NCBI GenBank assembly: GCA_045643185.1
Contig: JAZUKH010000127.1
Location: 1-6,526 of the forward strand
Direction: 5' to 3'
DNA from: RGIG464 sp045643185
Lineage (GTDB): Bacteria > Myxococcota_A > Bradymonadia > UBA4248
Length of the DNA: 6,526 nt
Shown: positions 6,158 through 6,526 of the stretch, piece after piece
How positions within the stretch are numbered: position 1 is the stretch's first letter
Layout: each line of letters begins with the position of its first letter
Program-made: the position numbers and the translations under genes
The notes under the pieces: model-generated
What the model was told of the DNA's origin: nothing
The model's database searches: none
Seen by the model: the letters and a program-made list of their open reading frames with translations, nothing else

Positions 6158-6178
6158 CCGCGCACCTTTGGTGCGCGG
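6158..6178 (+). terminator. Terminator-like hairpin after the lipoprotein gene
   Basis: CCGCGCACC (6158-6166) and GGTGCGCGG (6170-6178) form a perfect nine-pair GC-rich stem with a TTT loop, 25 bases after the stop codon. A run of six T's precedes rather than follows the stem, and no T-run follows on either strand. It is likely an end or mRNA-stabilising structure rather than a textbook intrinsic terminator. Confidence 0.5.
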
Positions 6179-6226
6179 GCAACTCGTCTAAGCTGTAACA
6201 AAAAATAAACTTTTTTAAAAAACTTG

Positions 6227-6255
6227 TTGACAGCATAACCAAAAATCTCTAAAAG
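6227..6255 (+). promoter_or_regulatory. Promoter of the tRNA array
   Basis: A perfect TTGACA (6227-6232) is followed after 17 bases by TAAAAG (6250-6255, four of six). A/T-tracts (about 6199-6222, including the TTTTTTAAAAAA palindrome at 6211-6222) lie just upstream and resemble an UP element, typical of stable-RNA promoters. Transcription would start near 6262, about 26 bases before the first tRNA. Confidence 0.65.
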
Positions 6256-6287
6256 ACATGCCGCTTGCTGAGAGAGGCAAGTTTTGA

Positions 6288-6361
<74 letters not shown>

Positions 6362-6372
6362 TTCTCTCTTGA

Positions 6373-6446
<74 letters not shown>

Positions 6447-6459
6447 TTCCCTCTTTTGA

Positions 6460-6526
<67 letters not shown>

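Overview
The window looks like the chromosome of a bacterium of roughly balanced GC content. The Ser/Thr kinase has an N-terminal CPxC...CPxDG zinc-ribbon, a kinase domain and a C-terminal membrane anchor. That design is common in Myxococcota, Bradymonadota and other former Deltaproteobacteria, so such a lineage is plausible, but it is inferred from architecture only. The tRNA genes encode no CCA end, so a CCA-adding enzyme must be present.

Layout. Positions 1-658 hold no confident gene. They contain an open leftward frame cut by the window edge, a cluster of inverted CGTTATT motifs around a possible leftward promoter, and three adjacent hairpins. From 5360 down to 659, five genes run leftward: a 433-residue protein of unknown family, a small lipoprotein, a stand-alone CheY-like receiver, ribonuclease III and a membrane-anchored Ser/Thr kinase. 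The first four are separated by 25-33 bases and probably form one operon. The kinase follows a 138-base gap and may have its own promoter. On the right, a second small lipoprotein is transcribed rightward from a strong sigma-70-type promoter and has a long hairpin in its leader. After it comes a tandem array of at least three identical initiator tRNA-fMet genes behind their own promoter; the third copy is cut by the window end.

How they may work together. The receiver and the kinase are phosphorylation-signalling proteins flanking RNase III, next to an orphan helical protein and a lipoprotein. No histidine kinase or receiver output domain is present, so the receiver's partners lie elsewhere or among its neighbours. 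A functional link to RNase III is only suggested by gene order.

The two most unusual signals are these. The initiator tRNA array keeps every initiator hallmark but carries two non-Watson-Crick positions in the T stem in every copy. The 350-540 intergenic block combines paired operator-like motifs with three consecutive stem-loops. Nothing here proves a new system.
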